Origin: Janthinobacterium sp. GW458P
Lineage (GTDB): Bacteria > Pseudomonadota > Gammaproteobacteria > Burkholderiales > Burkholderiaceae_D
Assembly: GCF_002127585.1 (NCBI RefSeq)
Contig: NZ_NEGZ01000001.1
Coordinates: forward strand, 222,411 to 286,410
DNA: 64,000 nt
Reading direction: 5' to 3'
The notes under the pieces were generated by a model. The model had not been told where the DNA came from and ran no database searches. It worked only from the letters and a program-made list of their open reading frames with translations. The position numbers were made by a program, and so were the translations under genes. Position 1 is the first letter of the stretch. Every line of letters begins with the position of its first letter. This document shows positions 1 to 9,211 of this stretch, piece after piece.

Positions 1-1033
1 ACGGATCTTCCGCATTGATGCGGCACTCGACGGCGTGGCCCGACAGCATGACGTCGCGCTGGCGATAACGCAGTTTTTCGCCGGCGGCAATGCGGATCTG
101 TTCTTGCACGATATCAATACCGGTGATCATTTCGGTGACCGGATGTTCCACTTGCACGCGGGTATTCATTTCAATGAAATAGAACTCGCCATTTTCGTAC
201 AGGAATTCAAACGTGCCGGCGCCGCGGTAGCCGATCTTGCGGCAGGCCTCAGCGCAACGGTCGCCGATTTTCTCGATGAGCTTGCGCGGGATGCCCGGCG
301 CCGGTGCTTCTTCGATCACCTTTTGGTGGCGGCGCTGCATGGAGCAGTCGCGCTCGCCCAGCCAGACGGCGTTCTTGTGTTCGTCGGCAAGGATCTGGAT
401 TTCCACGTGGCGCGGATTTTCCAGGTACTTCTCCATATACACTTCAGGGTTGCCGAACGCCGTACCGGCTTCCGTCTTGGTCATCGCCACGGCGTTGATC
501 AGGGCAGCTTCCGTGTGCACGACGCGCATGCCGCGTCCGCCACCGCCGCCGGCGGCCTTGATGATGACCGGATAGCCGATCTTGCGGGCAATTTGCACGA
601 TCGCTTTCGGATCGTCCGGCAACGCGCCTTCCGAACCGGGGACGCATGGGACGCCAGCCTTGATCATGGTTTGCTTGGCCGACACTTTGTCGCCCATCAA
701 ACGGATCGATTCGGAACGGGGACCGATGAAGACGAAGCCCGATTTCTCGACGCGTTCGGCGAAGTCGGCATTTTCCGACAGGAAACCATAGCCTGGGTGA
801 ATTGCTTGTGCATCCGTCACTTCAGCGGCGCTGATGATGGCGGGCATGTTCAGGTAGCTCAGGGCGGACTGTGCCGGCCCGATACAAACGGACTCATCGG
901 CCAGCTTGACGTATTTTGCGTCCTTGTCGGCTTCGGAGTGGACTACAACCGTTTTAATGCCCATTTCGCGGCAGGCGCGCTGAATACGGAGGGCAATTTC
1001 ACCACGGTTGGCAATCAGGATTTTTTCAAACAT
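1..1033 (-). CDS. accC: biotin carboxylase, acetyl-CoA carboxylase subunit (3' end outside window)
   Basis: AccC carboxylates the biotin on BCCP using ATP and bicarbonate, the first half-reaction of acetyl-CoA carboxylase in fatty acid synthesis. The visible 344 residues begin [17 protein letters not shown], the classic biotin carboxylase N-terminus. An ATP-grasp glycine-rich loop (AGGGGGRGM) lies near residues 161-169, and [16 protein letters not shown] further on carries the metal- and biotin-site residues. The family is about 450 residues long, so roughly 100 C-terminal residues lie beyond the left edge. It is read from the minus strand directly after accB, with about 100 bp between them, as in most proteobacterial accBC operons. 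The identification is secure. Confidence 0.96.
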   Translation of the reverse strand, partial: MFEKILIANRGEIALRIQRACREMGIKTVVVHSEADKDAKYVKLADESVCIGPAQSALSYLNMPAIISAAEVTDAQAIHPGYGFLSENADFAERVEKSGFVFIGPRSESIRLMGDKVSAKQTMIKAGVPCVPGSEGALPDDPKAIVQIARKIGYPVIIKAAGGGGGRGMRVVHTEAALINAVAMTKTEAGTAFGNPEVYMEKYLENPRHVEIQILADEHKNAVWLGERDCSMQRRHQKVIEEAPAPGIPRKLIEKIGDRCAEACRKIGYRGAGTFEFLYENGEFYFIEMNTRVQVEHPVTEMITGIDIVQEQIRIAAGEKLRYRQRDVMLSGHAVECRINAEDP

Positions 1034-1134
1034 GGTAGGTTCGCGTATGTCTGTGAGAGCCGGCGAGCCGGCGAAACAACAAGTGTGAGGGGCTAAAACT
1101 GCAAACGGCCGTTGCCGGCCGTGTGGACTGGTTT

Positions 1135-1599
1135 TTAGCCGATCACAAACAAGGGTTGACCGAATTCGACCGGTTGGCCGTTTTCGACCAGAATCTGGGT
1201 CACGACACCGGCTTTGTCCGAGTCGATTTCATTGAGCAGCTTCATCGCTTCGATGATGCACAGGGTATCGCCTTCCTTGACGGTGGAACCGACTTCGACG
1301 TACGCGGCGCTGCCAGGAGCGGAGGAACGGTAGAAGGTGCCGACCATCGGCGACTTGACCACATAGCCTGTGGGCTCGGCGGCGACCACGACGGCAGGTG
1401 CCGCAGCGGGGGCGGCGGCTGGCGCGGCTGGCTGGTATTGGGCTTGCATGCCTTGCGGCTGCATCATGACCATCTGGTTTTGCGGCATGGCCGACGATTT
1501 GACGATGCGAACCTTGCTTTCGCCTTCGGTAACTTCCAGCTCTGCGATATCCGATTCGGCGACCAGGTCGATCAAGGTCTTGAGTTTTCGTAGATCCAT
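1135..1599 (-). CDS. accB: biotin carboxyl carrier protein of acetyl-CoA carboxylase
   Basis: This 154-residue protein carries the covalently bound biotin that shuttles carboxyl groups between AccC and the carboxyltransferase. The C-terminal biotinyl domain contains [11 protein letters not shown], with the biotinylated lysine at position 120. The N-terminal about 40 residues ([16 protein letters not shown]) form the usual dimer or interaction segment. A flexible Ala/Pro linker (about residues 57-71) separates the two. It sits between aroQ and accC on the minus strand and is presumably cotranscribed with both. Its length matches the family. Confidence 0.97.
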   Translation of the reverse strand: MDLRKLKTLIDLVAESDIAELEVTEGESKVRIVKSSAMPQNQMVMMQPQGMQAQYQPAAPAAAPAAAPAVVVAAEPTGYVVKSPMVGTFYRSSAPGSAAYVEVGSTVKEGDTLCIIEAMKLLNEIDSDKAGVVTQILVENGQPVEFGQPLFVIG

Positions 1600-1689
1600 G
1601 TAAAACCCCTAGGAATGTAGTTTGTTTTATGAGTGATGCGGTGATGTCCAGAACCTATCGCCGCGCTAAATGCGTGCAGATCGCGTAGA

Positions 1690-2127
1690 TTAACGTTTTT
1701 TAAGCGCAAAGTCGATGGCAAACCGATATCCTTCGATACCCAGGCCGCAGATCGTCCCCTGCGCGATCGCGCTGAGAAATGAGTGATGTCGAAACGTTTC
1801 GCGTTGATAAATATTCGAGATATGGACTTCCACAAACGGAATGGCCACCCCGGCCAGCGCATCGCGCAAGGCGACGCTGGTATGGGTCAGGCCGCCCGGA
1901 TTGATGACGATGGCATCGATCCCTTCCGCTCGCGCGGCATGGATGCGGTCGATCAGCGCGCCTTCATGGTTGCTTTGAAAGCAAGCCAGGCTGGCGCCGG
2001 CCGCCATGGCTTGCGCCACTGCTGCCTGTTCGATATCGGCCAAGGTGCTGGCGCCGTAGACCTCAGGCTCGCGCGTCCCCAGCAAATTCAGGTTGGGGCC
2101 GTTGAGCAGAAGGAGGTTTTTTGCCAT
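1690..2127 (-). CDS. aroQ: type II 3-dehydroquinate dehydratase
   Basis: The enzyme dehydrates 3-dehydroquinate to 3-dehydroshikimate in the shikimate pathway. At 145 residues it has the size of the dodecameric type II class. Visible signatures are [15 protein letters not shown] near the N-terminus, Tyr24 on the flexible lid, [17 protein letters not shown], and [13 protein letters not shown] with the catalytic His102. It lies just upstream of accB on the same strand, with about 90 bp between, and downstream of a thioredoxin-like gene. aroE of the same pathway is near 9.2 kb. Confidence 0.96.
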   Translation of the reverse strand: MAKNLLLLNGPNLNLLGTREPEVYGASTLADIEQAAVAQAMAAGASLACFQSNHEGALIDRIHAARAEGIDAIVINPGGLTHTSVALRDALAGVAIPFVEVHISNIYQRETFRHHSFLSAIAQGTICGLGIEGYRFAIDFALKKR

Positions 2128-2209
2128 GTATGGAAGACCGTTTTAGCGAAAGTTCCGCATTTTGCCGCCAAAGATACGCATTGGCAAGAGAAAAAAGCAC
2201 GCTCCGAAT

Positions 2210-2761
2210 TTACAAATTGTCCAGGTCGGCGCGCAACTGATCAAATTTCAAGCGTCCCAGATAGGTCTTTTTCACTTCGCCATCGGCGCCGATCAGCACC
2301 GTGAAGGGCAAGCCGCCCGTGGCATTGCCAAAATGGCGCGACAGGTCGGTGCCGCTCATGCCGGAGACGTAGACGGGATAAGCAATCTTGAACTTGCTGG
2401 CAAAGGTGGCAATATTGCTGGCCGAATCGATGCCGATGCCGATCACCTGCAGGTTTTTCGCCGCATAGTGGCCTTGCACCTCGGATAATTCCGGCATTTC
2501 TTCCACGCATGGCGGGCACCACGGCGCCCAGAAATTGACCAGCAGGTTCTTGCCTTTCCATTGTGACAAGGCTTGCGTGGTACCGGCCGCGTCCGGCAGC
2601 GACAGTGCATACAGTTCATTCACCGGCCCCGTCGCGCCCGGCGCGATGGTCGTTGTCAGGGGGCCTGCTTTTTCTTTCTCTTTATGCATGCCCACGTAGG
2701 CGCCCATGCCGCCGAACATCAGGGCAACGATGGCACAGGCTATCCAATTCTTTTTTGTCAT
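2210..2761 (-). CDS. TlpA-like membrane-anchored thiol:disulfide oxidoreductase
   Basis: The 183-residue protein has one N-terminal membrane anchor (about residues 5-24) and a periplasmic thioredoxin fold with the active site WAPWCPPCVEEMP (Cys82, Cys85). Such TlpA/ResA-type proteins reduce periplasmic disulfides, for example during cytochrome c or cytochrome oxidase assembly. The specific partner cannot be told here. I chose ATG at 2761, which gives MTKKNWIACA. A longer reading starting 14 codons upstream would overlap the preceding gene and adds nothing resembling a signal. It precedes aroQ on the minus strand. Confidence 0.88.
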   Translation of the reverse strand: MTKKNWIACAIVALMFGGMGAYVGMHKEKEKAGPLTTTIAPGATGPVNELYALSLPDAAGTTQALSQWKGKNLLVNFWAPWCPPCVEEMPELSEVQGHYAAKNLQVIGIGIDSASNIATFASKFKIAYPVYVSGMSGTDLSRHFGNATGGLPFTVLIGADGEVKKTYLGRLKFDQLRADLDNL

Positions 2762-2780
2762 AACTTTATCTATATCAATG

Positions 2781-3419
2781 TTAGTCAGCAGCCGGCGCGC
2801 CATCGGCGAGGCTGGCGGCCAGCAGGCTGCGCAGCCCGGCGATATCGGTGCGCAACACCTTGCCGTCGGCCTTGGCTTTCAGCGCGCCGCGCATGTCGTC
2901 GAGTTCATACATGGCCGCGTGCACGCCTTCGTTTTTCCACAAGAAACTGGCTGTCTCGACCGCATCATAACGCGCTCCCTTGAAATGGGGGCTTTCCGAC
3001 ATGTCGAGCGCGACATTTTTATTCAGCAGAAAGATGTGGATTTCCTTGGCGCTCTCGGCAAACAGCTGCAAATAGATCTCATCATGGGGCCCGGCCGTGC
3101 CGTTGAGGACGGGGCCGCTGAGCAGGGGATGAAATTGTTGCAACGCTTCCATCACCTGCAAGGCTATCGTGCGCAGCTGGAACAGGCGCGCCGGCTGGCT
3201 GTCGGCCAGGAACAGGGCATTGTATTGCCGCACCTGTTCTTCGATCATGTCGTTGTCAGGAAGGATGTTGGGCCGGTTCGGCGCGTCGCCCAGAACCTGC
3301 CGCGCCGCCTTGCGCTTGGCGCTGCCATAGTCGGCGCCGTCCTGCGCCACGAGGCGCGCGGCGGCGGCGGCGATTTCCAGGCGCACCAGCGCGCTATCGT
3401 CAAATGCATCAGTCGTCAT
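2781..3419 (-). CDS. conserved protein of unknown function
   Basis: I do not recognise this 212-residue protein with confidence. It starts MTTDAFDDSALVRLEIAA and is soluble, with no signal peptide or membrane segment. A stretch GPVLNGTAGPHDEIYLQLFA faintly resembles the start of a nucleotidyltransferase fold, but the metal-binding aspartate pair is not evident. The N-terminal half is rich in Ala and Arg and probably helical. It ends 19 bp before the thioredoxin start and is divergent from mpl. An upstream reading to 3497 is possible but would cover the mpl promoter region, so ATG at 3419 is preferred. Confidence 0.75.
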   Translation of the reverse strand: MTTDAFDDSALVRLEIAAAAARLVAQDGADYGSAKRKAARQVLGDAPNRPNILPDNDMIEEQVRQYNALFLADSQPARLFQLRTIALQVMEALQQFHPLLSGPVLNGTAGPHDEIYLQLFAESAKEIHIFLLNKNVALDMSESPHFKGARYDAVETASFLWKNEGVHAAMYELDDMRGALKAKADGKVLRTDIAGLRSLLAASLADGAPAAD

Positions 3420-3475
3420 GAGCGAGATGATACTCCGAAGCGGAAAAAACCATGGCGTCAGGTAAAATCCCATAC

Positions 3476-3504
3476 TTGCCCATTTTAATTGCCCCACTTA
3501 TTTT
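3476..3504 (+). promoter_or_regulatory. candidate sigma-70 promoter for mpl
   Basis: TTGCCC at 3476-3481 and TATTTT at 3499-3504 are separated by exactly 17 bp and lie 62 bp before the mpl ATG. No other convincing pair is seen in this short divergent intergenic region. This is a pattern match only. Confidence 0.4.
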
Positions 3505-3566
3505 TTAACCGTGCACCTTCATGTGTACCTTGTACACCTTGAACGCGCACCTTTCGCACTGATCAC

Positions 3567-4943
3567 ATGCATATTCATATCCTCGGCATTTGCGGTACCT
3601 TCATGGGCGGCCTGGCCGTCCTGGCCAAGGAAGCCGGCCATAAAGTCACCGGTTGCGATGCCAACGTCTATCCGCCGATGAGCACCCAGCTGGAATCGCA
3701 GGGAATCGAACTGATCCAGGGCTTTGATCCCGAACAAACCAAGCTGAACCCGGATTTGTATGTGATTGGCAATGTGGTGTCGCGCGGCAATCCGCTGGTA
3801 GAAGAAATCCTCAACCGCAGCCTGCCGTATGTATCCGGCCCGCAGTGGATCGGCGAACATATATTACGCAACAAATGGGTGCTGGCCGTGGCCGGCACGC
3901 ATGGCAAGACGACAACATCCGCCATGCTGGCCTGGATACTCGAAGACGCGGGCTACGCGCCGGGCTTCCTGATCGGCGGCGTGCCGATGAATTTCGGCAT
4001 TTCCGCCCGCCTGAGCGGCAAAATCGACGGTAAAAGCGCCGATTCGGACTTCTTCGTCATCGAAGCGGACGAATATGACACGGCCTTCTTCGACAAGCGC
4101 AGCAAGTTCGTGCACTACCACGCGAAGACGGCCGTCATGAATAACCTCGAATACGATCACGCCGACATCTTCCCCGATCTGCATGCCATCGAGACGCAAT
4201 TTCACCACCTGGTGCGCACGGTGCCAGGCATCGGCCGGCTCGTCTTCAACGGCGACGAAGCCTCGCTGCAGCGCGTGCTGGCGCGCGGCTGCTGGAGCGA
4301 AAAGGAAAGCTTTGGACAAGATGCCAACTGGCAATTGCAAGAGCAGGCCGACGGCAATTTCGATGTCTTGTTCAATGGCAAGCAGGAAGGTCATGTGGCG
4401 TGGGCTCTCACGGGCAAGCACAACCGCAGCAATGCGCTGGCCGCCATCGCCGCCGCGCGCCATGTGGGCGTGACGATCGCCCAGGCGTGCGCCTCGCTGG
4501 CTACGTTCGAGAGCGTCAAGCGCCGCATGGAAGTGCGCGGCGTCGTCAACAACATTACCGTGTACGACGATTTTGCCCACCACCCGACAGCCATTGCCAC
4601 CACCGTCGGCGGCTTGCGCCAGAAGATAGGCAAGACGGGCCGCATCCTGGCCGTGCTGGAGCCGCGTTCGAACACCATGAAGCTGGGCGCCATGAAAGAT
4701 GCGCTGCCGGGCAGCCTGAAGGACGCGGACCTGGTCTTCGGTTACGGCAGCCAGGCCGCGCTGGGCTGGAGCCTGGGCGAGGCGCTGGCACCGCTGGGCA
4801 AGATTGCCAGCGCGTATGAAGAAATCGACGTGCTGGTAGCCGCCGTGGCCGCTGGGGCCCGTCCCGGCGACCAGATCGTGGTCATGAGCAATGGCGGCTT
4901 TGGCGGCGTGCACCAGAAATTGCTGGAGGCGCTGGGCCGATGA
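3567..4943 (+). CDS. mpl: UDP-N-acetylmuramate:L-Ala-gamma-D-Glu-meso-Dap ligase
   Basis: Mpl attaches the recycled murein tripeptide to UDP-MurNAc, feeding peptidoglycan recycling in the cytoplasm. At 458 residues it shows the Mur ligase pattern. An N-terminal Rossmann segment begins MHIHILGICGTFMGGLAVLA. The ATP loop GTHGKTTTSAM is at 110-120, the central domain contains IEADEYDTAFFDKRSKF, and the C-terminal domain contains YDDFAHHPTAI. The DEYDTAFFDKRSKF segment separates Mpl from MurC. It heads a plus-strand run whose next gene overlaps it by ATGA. Confidence 0.96.
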   Translation: MHIHILGICGTFMGGLAVLAKEAGHKVTGCDANVYPPMSTQLESQGIELIQGFDPEQTKLNPDLYVIGNVVSRGNPLVEEILNRSLPYVSGPQWIGEHILRNKWVLAVAGTHGKTTTSAMLAWILEDAGYAPGFLIGGVPMNFGISARLSGKIDGKSADSDFFVIEADEYDTAFFDKRSKFVHYHAKTAVMNNLEYDHADIFPDLHAIETQFHHLVRTVPGIGRLVFNGDEASLQRVLARGCWSEKESFGQDANWQLQEQADGNFDVLFNGKQEGHVAWALTGKHNRSNALAAIAAARHVGVTIAQACASLATFESVKRRMEVRGVVNNITVYDDFAHHPTAIATTVGGLRQKIGKTGRILAVLEPRSNTMKLGAMKDALPGSLKDADLVFGYGSQAALGWSLGEALAPLGKIASAYEEIDVLVAAVAAGARPGDQIVVMSNGGFGGVHQKLLEALGR

Positions 4944-5524
4944 TTCTGTACCTGCATGGATTCCGCTCGTCGCCGCTGTCGATGAAGTCGCGCCTGCTGG
5001 CTGGGCAGATGCAGGCGCTGGGCCGCGAGGCGCAGTGGCTGTGCCCGCAATTGCCGGCCTCGCCGAAGCTGGCCATCGAGCTGGCCCTGGCATTAGTGAA
5101 AGACGTGGCGCGAGCCGACTTGACGATCATCGGCTCCTCGCTGGGCGGCTATTACGCCACCTGGCTGGCCGAGCAGCTTGGTTGTCGCGCCATATTGCTC
5201 AATCCCGCCATCGTGCCCCTGATCGACCTGGAGCAGCATGTGGGCGTGACGACCGAGTTCCATTCTGACAAGCCATTCGAGTTCAAGCGCGAGTATATGG
5301 ACGAACTGGCTGCCTTTGCCGTAGAGAAAATTACTCACCCACAACGTTACTTCCTGATCGCCGCCACCGGCGATGAAGTGCTCGACTACCGCGACATGGT
5401 GGCGCATTATCAGGGCGCGCGCCAGCTCGTCATCGAGGGCAGCGATCACGGCATCAGCGAATTTGCCGATTATGTGGCGCCCGTGCTCGAATTTTGCGGC
5501 ATCAGTACGGACCCGTGCCGGTGA
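4940..5524 (+). CDS. yqiA: YqiA/YcfP-family alpha/beta-hydrolase (esterase)
   Basis: This 194-residue small alpha/beta hydrolase begins ILYLHGFRSSPLSMK, with an oxyanion-hole HGF. It has the nucleophile elbow GSSLGG (Ser67), an acid candidate in GDEVLDYR, and the histidine in GSDHGISEFADY. E. coli YqiA has esterase activity on short and acyl-CoA-like substrates, but the physiological substrate is unknown. The start codon overlaps the mpl stop (ATGA), and its own stop is overlapped by the ubiC start, so translation is probably coupled. Confidence 0.9.
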   Translation: MILYLHGFRSSPLSMKSRLLAGQMQALGREAQWLCPQLPASPKLAIELALALVKDVARADLTIIGSSLGGYYATWLAEQLGCRAILLNPAIVPLIDLEQHVGVTTEFHSDKPFEFKREYMDELAAFAVEKITHPQRYFLIAATGDEVLDYRDMVAHYQGARQLVIEGSDHGISEFADYVAPVLEFCGISTDPCR

Positions 5525-6126
5525 GGCCGGGTTCGCTGCGGCAGGCGCAGTGGCATGCGCACGTCAACGCCGTCAATGCGCCGCCCGCCTTGCGTCACTG
5601 GCTGACGGGCGGCGGTTCGCTGACGGCCAAGCTGAAAGCGCATAGCCGGGCCTTTCGCGTGCAATGTTTACATCAGGAAACTGCGCGTTGCCTGAGCGAC
5701 GAGGCGGCCAGCATCGGCCTGCACCGTCCGGGCCGGGTGTGGGAGCGCGAAGTGCTGCTGCGGTGTGATAATAGGCCGGCCGTGTTTGGCCATACCGTCG
5801 TGCCCATGCAGGCGACGGCCACGGACTGGCCCCTGTTTTCCGCGCTGGGCGAACGCTCGCTGGGCACGACCCTGTTCGGCGACCGCATGGTGCGCCGCGG
5901 TCCACTGGAGTTTGCCCGCTTGCGCGCCGGGCACCCGCTGGTGCAGCGGGCGCAGGCGGCGCTGGCGCTGGAGGGGACGCGCACCAGTGACAAGGCGCTG
6001 TTTTTTGCCAGGCGCTGCCTGTATCAGCGCCATCAAGGATTGCTGCTGGTAACGGAAGTATTTCTGCCGGCGGTGTTTGAGCTCACTCGCACCGTTGCAA
6101 CCGACACATTAATAAACAAAGCATAA
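5521..6126 (+). CDS. ubiC: chorismate lyase (chorismate--pyruvate lyase)
   Basis: UbiC splits chorismate into 4-hydroxybenzoate and pyruvate, the first committed step of ubiquinone synthesis. The protein shows WEREVLLRCDNRP, where the arginine matches the conserved product-binding Arg. It also has GHTVVPMQAT, LGTTLFGD and LLLVTEVFLPAVF, whose Glu matches the conserved active-site acid. I chose GTG at 5521, which forms a GTGA overlap with the upstream stop and gives 201 residues. A TTG at 5494 or GTG at 5515 would also be in frame. Chorismate supply links it to aroQ and aroE in this window. Confidence 0.9.
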   Translation: MRPGSLRQAQWHAHVNAVNAPPALRHWLTGGGSLTAKLKAHSRAFRVQCLHQETARCLSDEAASIGLHRPGRVWEREVLLRCDNRPAVFGHTVVPMQATATDWPLFSALGERSLGTTLFGDRMVRRGPLEFARLRAGHPLVQRAQAALALEGTRTSDKALFFARRCLYQRHQGLLLVTEVFLPAVFELTRTVATDTLINKA

Positions 6127-6128
6127 CA

Positions 6129-8216
6129 ATGAATCTATTTTTTGAAGAATCCGGCGATTTCAAGGTCGGCACGGTCCTGTCGCAAGCGGGCGAGGCTTAC
6201 CAGGTCGAGATGGCCAGCGGCAAGCGCACCAAGGTCAAGATCAAGGATGTGCTGCTGCAGTATGAAAAGCCGGCCCCGGCCGAGCTGCTGGAGCAGGCCA
6301 AGAGCATTGCCGCCGAGATCGATCTCGATTTCCTGTGGGAAGTGGCGGGCGAAGACGAATTCGGCTTTGCCGAACTGGGCGCCGAGTATTTCGGCCATGC
6401 GCCGCTGCCTGCCGAGGCTGCCGGACTGATCCTCTCCCTGCATTCGGCGCCCGTGTATTTCTACAAGAAGGGCCGCGGCCGCTACAAGGCGGCGCCGGAA
6501 GCGTCGCTGAAGGCGGCCCTGGCTGGCATCGAAAAGAAGAAGCAGCAGGCGCTGGTGCAGGCAGGCTATGTGGACGAGCTGAAACAGAACCGCTTGCCCG
6601 CCTCGATGCAGCCCATGGTGCTGCAACTGCTGTTCAAGCCGGACAAGAACACCATCGAATACAAGGCGCTGGAAGCGGCGTGCACGGAATTGCACACGAC
6701 GCCGGCGCGCCTGATGCTGGCCGTCGGTGGTATTGCTTCACCGAAAGATTTGCACCTGTCGAAATTCCTCTTCGAGAATTTCCCCAAGGGCGCCGGCTTC
6801 CCCAACGTGCCCGTACCGTCCGTGACGGCCAAGCTGCCGCTGGCCGACGTGGCCGCTTTCTCGATCGACGACGTGACCACCACCGAGATCGACGATGCCT
6901 TCTCCGTGCAGCCGCTGCCGGACGGCACCGTGAAAGTGGGTATTCACATTGCCGCGCCGGGCCTGGGCATCCGTCCGGAAGACGTGATCGACAAGATGGC
7001 GCGCCAGCGCATGTCCACCGTCTACATGCCGGGCGACAAGATCACCATGCTGCCGGACGAAATCGTCAATGCTTTCACGCTGGCCGAAGGCACGACGTGC
7101 CCGGCCCTGTCGCTGTACGCCACCCTGGACCCGAAAGCGGACTGGGCGGTAGTCAGTACGCAGACGCGCGCCGAACTGGTGCCGATCGCCAGCAATTTGC
7201 GCCATAACCAGCTCGATGACCTGGTCAACGAGGAAACCCTTGCCAGCGGCGAGGGAGAATACCCGCACAAGGCCGACTTCGCCATCCTGTGGCAATGGGC
7301 GCAGCAGCTGGAGCAGGGCCGCATGAAGAAGCGCGAAGCGTTTGGCTTGAAGCCGGAACAGAACAACCGCGTCGATTTCAACTTCTATGTGGAAAACGAC
7401 ATCGTTACCGTGGCGCGCCGCAAGCGTGGCGCGCCACTCGACAAGATCGTCGCCGAATTGATGATTTTTGCCAACAGTACCTGGGGCAAGATGCTGCACG
7501 ACCACGGCGTGCCCGGCATCTACCGCAGCCAGGGCGGCGGCAGCGGCAATAGCTGGGCGGCAAAGATGCAGGTGCGCATGGTTACCCATGCGGCGCCGCA
7601 CCAGGGCCTGGGCGTGGATCAGTACGCATGGAGCACCTCGCCCCTGCGCCGCTATACGGACCTGGTCAACCAGTGGCAAATCATCGCCTGCGCCGAGCAT
7701 GGCGTGACGGCGCCCCTGGTGGCCCCGTTCAAGCCGCGCGACGCGAACCTGTTCGCCATCGTCTCGGCGTTCGACGCCGCCTATGCCGCGTATGGCGATT
7801 TCCAGTCGAACATGGAACGCTACTGGTGCCTGCGCTGGCTGCATCAGGAAAACGCGCGCCAGGTCGATGCTGTCGTGCTGAAAGATGAAATCCTGCGCCT
7901 GGTCGACATTCCGCTGGTCATCAAGCTGCCGGGCATGCCATCGGTGGCGCGCGGCGCCCAGGTGAAACTGGACTTGCTGCGCTGGGATGAAGTCGACCTG
8001 AGCATTGAAGCGCGCCTGCTGGAAATCGCCGCCGTGCCCGACGTGGCGGCCGACGCCGAGCTCGATTACGAGGAAGACGCGGGCGACGAAGGCGACGACG
8101 AGGGAGAAGTCGCGGCCGAAGCGTCGCCGCAAGCGGCGAACCAGGTCAGCGACGCCGACGCGGAAGTGGCGGAACTGGCCAGCGAAGACGTGGTCAGCGA
8201 GCCCGAGGTCAAGTAA
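6129..8216 (+). CDS. RNB-domain 3'-5' exoribonuclease (RNase II family)
   Basis: The 695-residue protein degrades RNA processively from the 3' end. The RNB catalytic core starts near residue 240 with FSIDDVTTTEIDDAFS (Asp247, Glu253, Asp255, Asp256) and continues through AAPGLGIRPEDVIDKMARQR and STSPLRRYTDLVNQWQ. The usual Asp of the catalytic quartet in RNase II and RNase R is Glu253 here. The last about 55 residues are a highly acidic low-complexity tail (for example DYEEDAGDEGDDEGE). It starts 2 bp after the ubiC stop, and a GC hairpin follows it. It belongs to the shorter beta-proteobacterial RNase II-like group rather than RNase R. Confidence 0.92.
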   Translation: MNLFFEESGDFKVGTVLSQAGEAYQVEMASGKRTKVKIKDVLLQYEKPAPAELLEQAKSIAAEIDLDFLWEVAGEDEFGFAELGAEYFGHAPLPAEAAGLILSLHSAPVYFYKKGRGRYKAAPEASLKAALAGIEKKKQQALVQAGYVDELKQNRLPASMQPMVLQLLFKPDKNTIEYKALEAACTELHTTPARLMLAVGGIASPKDLHLSKFLFENFPKGAGFPNVPVPSVTAKLPLADVAAFSIDDVTTTEIDDAFSVQPLPDGTVKVGIHIAAPGLGIRPEDVIDKMARQRMSTVYMPGDKITMLPDEIVNAFTLAEGTTCPALSLYATLDPKADWAVVSTQTRAELVPIASNLRHNQLDDLVNEETLASGEGEYPHKADFAILWQWAQQLEQGRMKKREAFGLKPEQNNRVDFNFYVENDIVTVARRKRGAPLDKIVAELMIFANSTWGKMLHDHGVPGIYRSQGGGSGNSWAAKMQVRMVTHAAPHQGLGVDQYAWSTSPLRRYTDLVNQWQIIACAEHGVTAPLVAPFKPRDANLFAIVSAFDAAYAAYGDFQSNMERYWCLRWLHQENARQVDAVVLKDEILRLVDIPLVIKLPGMPSVARGAQVKLDLLRWDEVDLSIEARLLEIAAVPDVAADAELDYEEDAGDEGDDEGEVAAEASPQAANQVSDADAEVAELASEDVVSEPEVK

Positions 8217-8223
8217 GGCCGCG

Positions 8224-8267
8224 GGGCGGCGCGAAAAACGGGACTAAAACTGTTTCCAGCGCCGCCC
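8224..8267. terminator. GC-rich inverted repeat after the RNase gene
   Basis: GGGCGGCGC at 8224-8232 pairs perfectly with GCGCCGCCC at 8259-8267 around a 26-nt loop, followed by only three T residues. It starts 8 bp after the RNase stop and precedes the tonB-like gene. It may act as a weak or Rho-assisted terminator. Confidence 0.35.
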
Positions 8268-8323
8268 TTTGACGTAGAATTCAGCCATCTTGTATCTTGT
8301 GCTTGTTGCGAACTGGGTTGCGC

Positions 8324-9211
8324 GTGAAGTCTTTCCGAGAGAATCGTTTCCTGATGATCGCCGTGGCGGTATCGCTGCTGGCGCACGGCGCCTTGCTGGC
8401 GATGCATTTTGTCGCCCCGGCCCCGCAGCGGGCCGTGGCCACGGATCCGGGCCTGGAAGTGATCCTCGTCAATGCCAAGCATGCGAACAAGCCGCTGAAG
8501 GCTGACGCGCTGGCGCAAGCCAGCCTCGATGGCGGTGGCCAGGCCGACAAGGGTCGCGCCAAATCTCCCTTGCCCGACATGCGCAAGGTGGAAGAGGGCG
8601 AGAGCGTCAAGGCCAGCGCCCGGCGCATCGCCGAACTCGAACAGAAACAGCAGGAGTTGCTGACGCAGGCGGCCAAACCGACGCCTTACAGTGCCGCGCC
8701 CGTCACGGAAAAGGACAAGCCCAATCCCCTGGCCAGCGGTTCGGACCTGATGGAAAGCAGCAAGGCCATCGCGCGCATGGCGGCCGAGATCAGCCAGACC
8801 GTGGAAGATCAGAACAAGCGTCCGCGCAAGACTTTCATTACGCCCAGCACGCAGGAAGTCGGCTATGCCATGTATTACAAGACCCTGCAAAAGCGCATCG
8901 AGGAAATCGGCACGCTGAATTTTCCGCAAAAGAATGGCCGCAAGATGTATGGCGAGCTGGTCGTGTACATTCCGATTTTCCAGGATGGCACGATTTACCA
9001 GAAAGAGGGCGGCGCCCGCGTCGAGCGCAGCTCCGGCAATCCCGCGCTGGATGCGGCTGCCCTGGCCATCGTGCGCCGCGCGGCGCCGTTTGGCCGTTTT
9101 CCACCGAATATGTTGTCGAGCGACAAGGATGACCTGTGGGTCGTCATCACCCGTTTCAAGTTTACCCGCGAAGAAAAAATGGAAGCTAACCTGACTGGCG
9201 GCAGCAATTGA
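8324..9211 (+). CDS. TonB-family energy transducer
   Basis: The N-terminus [27 protein letters not shown] is a short cytoplasmic segment and one membrane helix, typical of TonB. A charged periplasmic linker follows. The C-terminal about 90 residues ([49 protein letters not shown]) form a TonB C-terminal fold. It transmits proton-motive energy from ExbBD to outer-membrane receptors, but no exbBD or receptor is nearby. The linker lacks the long Pro-Glu/Pro-Lys repeats of classical TonB. GTG at 8324 was chosen because it directly precedes the membrane segment; TTG at 8297 is an alternative. The stop overlaps the aroE start. Confidence 0.85.
   Translation: MKSFRENRFLMIAVAVSLLAHGALLAMHFVAPAPQRAVATDPGLEVILVNAKHANKPLKADALAQASLDGGGQADKGRAKSPLPDMRKVEEGESVKASARRIAELEQKQQELLTQAAKPTPYSAAPVTEKDKPNPLASGSDLMESSKAIARMAAEISQTVEDQNKRPRKTFITPSTQEVGYAMYYKTLQKRIEEIGTLNFPQKNGRKMYGELVVYIPIFQDGTIYQKEGGARVERSSGNPALDAAALAIVRRAAPFGRFPPNMLSSDKDDLWVVITRFKFTREEKMEANLTGGSN

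Noticed and set aside
35..1096. A plus-strand frame of 353 codons at the left edge
   Set aside because: It is antisense to accC, whose motifs are clear on the minus strand.
1390..1440. Ala/Pro-rich repeated codons within accB
   Set aside because: This is the normal flexible linker of biotin carboxyl carrier proteins, not a repeat insertion.
8041..8216. Acidic low-complexity 3' end of the RNase gene as a frameshift artefact
   Set aside because: The frame continues cleanly to a stop just before a hairpin and the next gene, and acidic tails occur in related proteins, so a sequencing frameshift is not needed.
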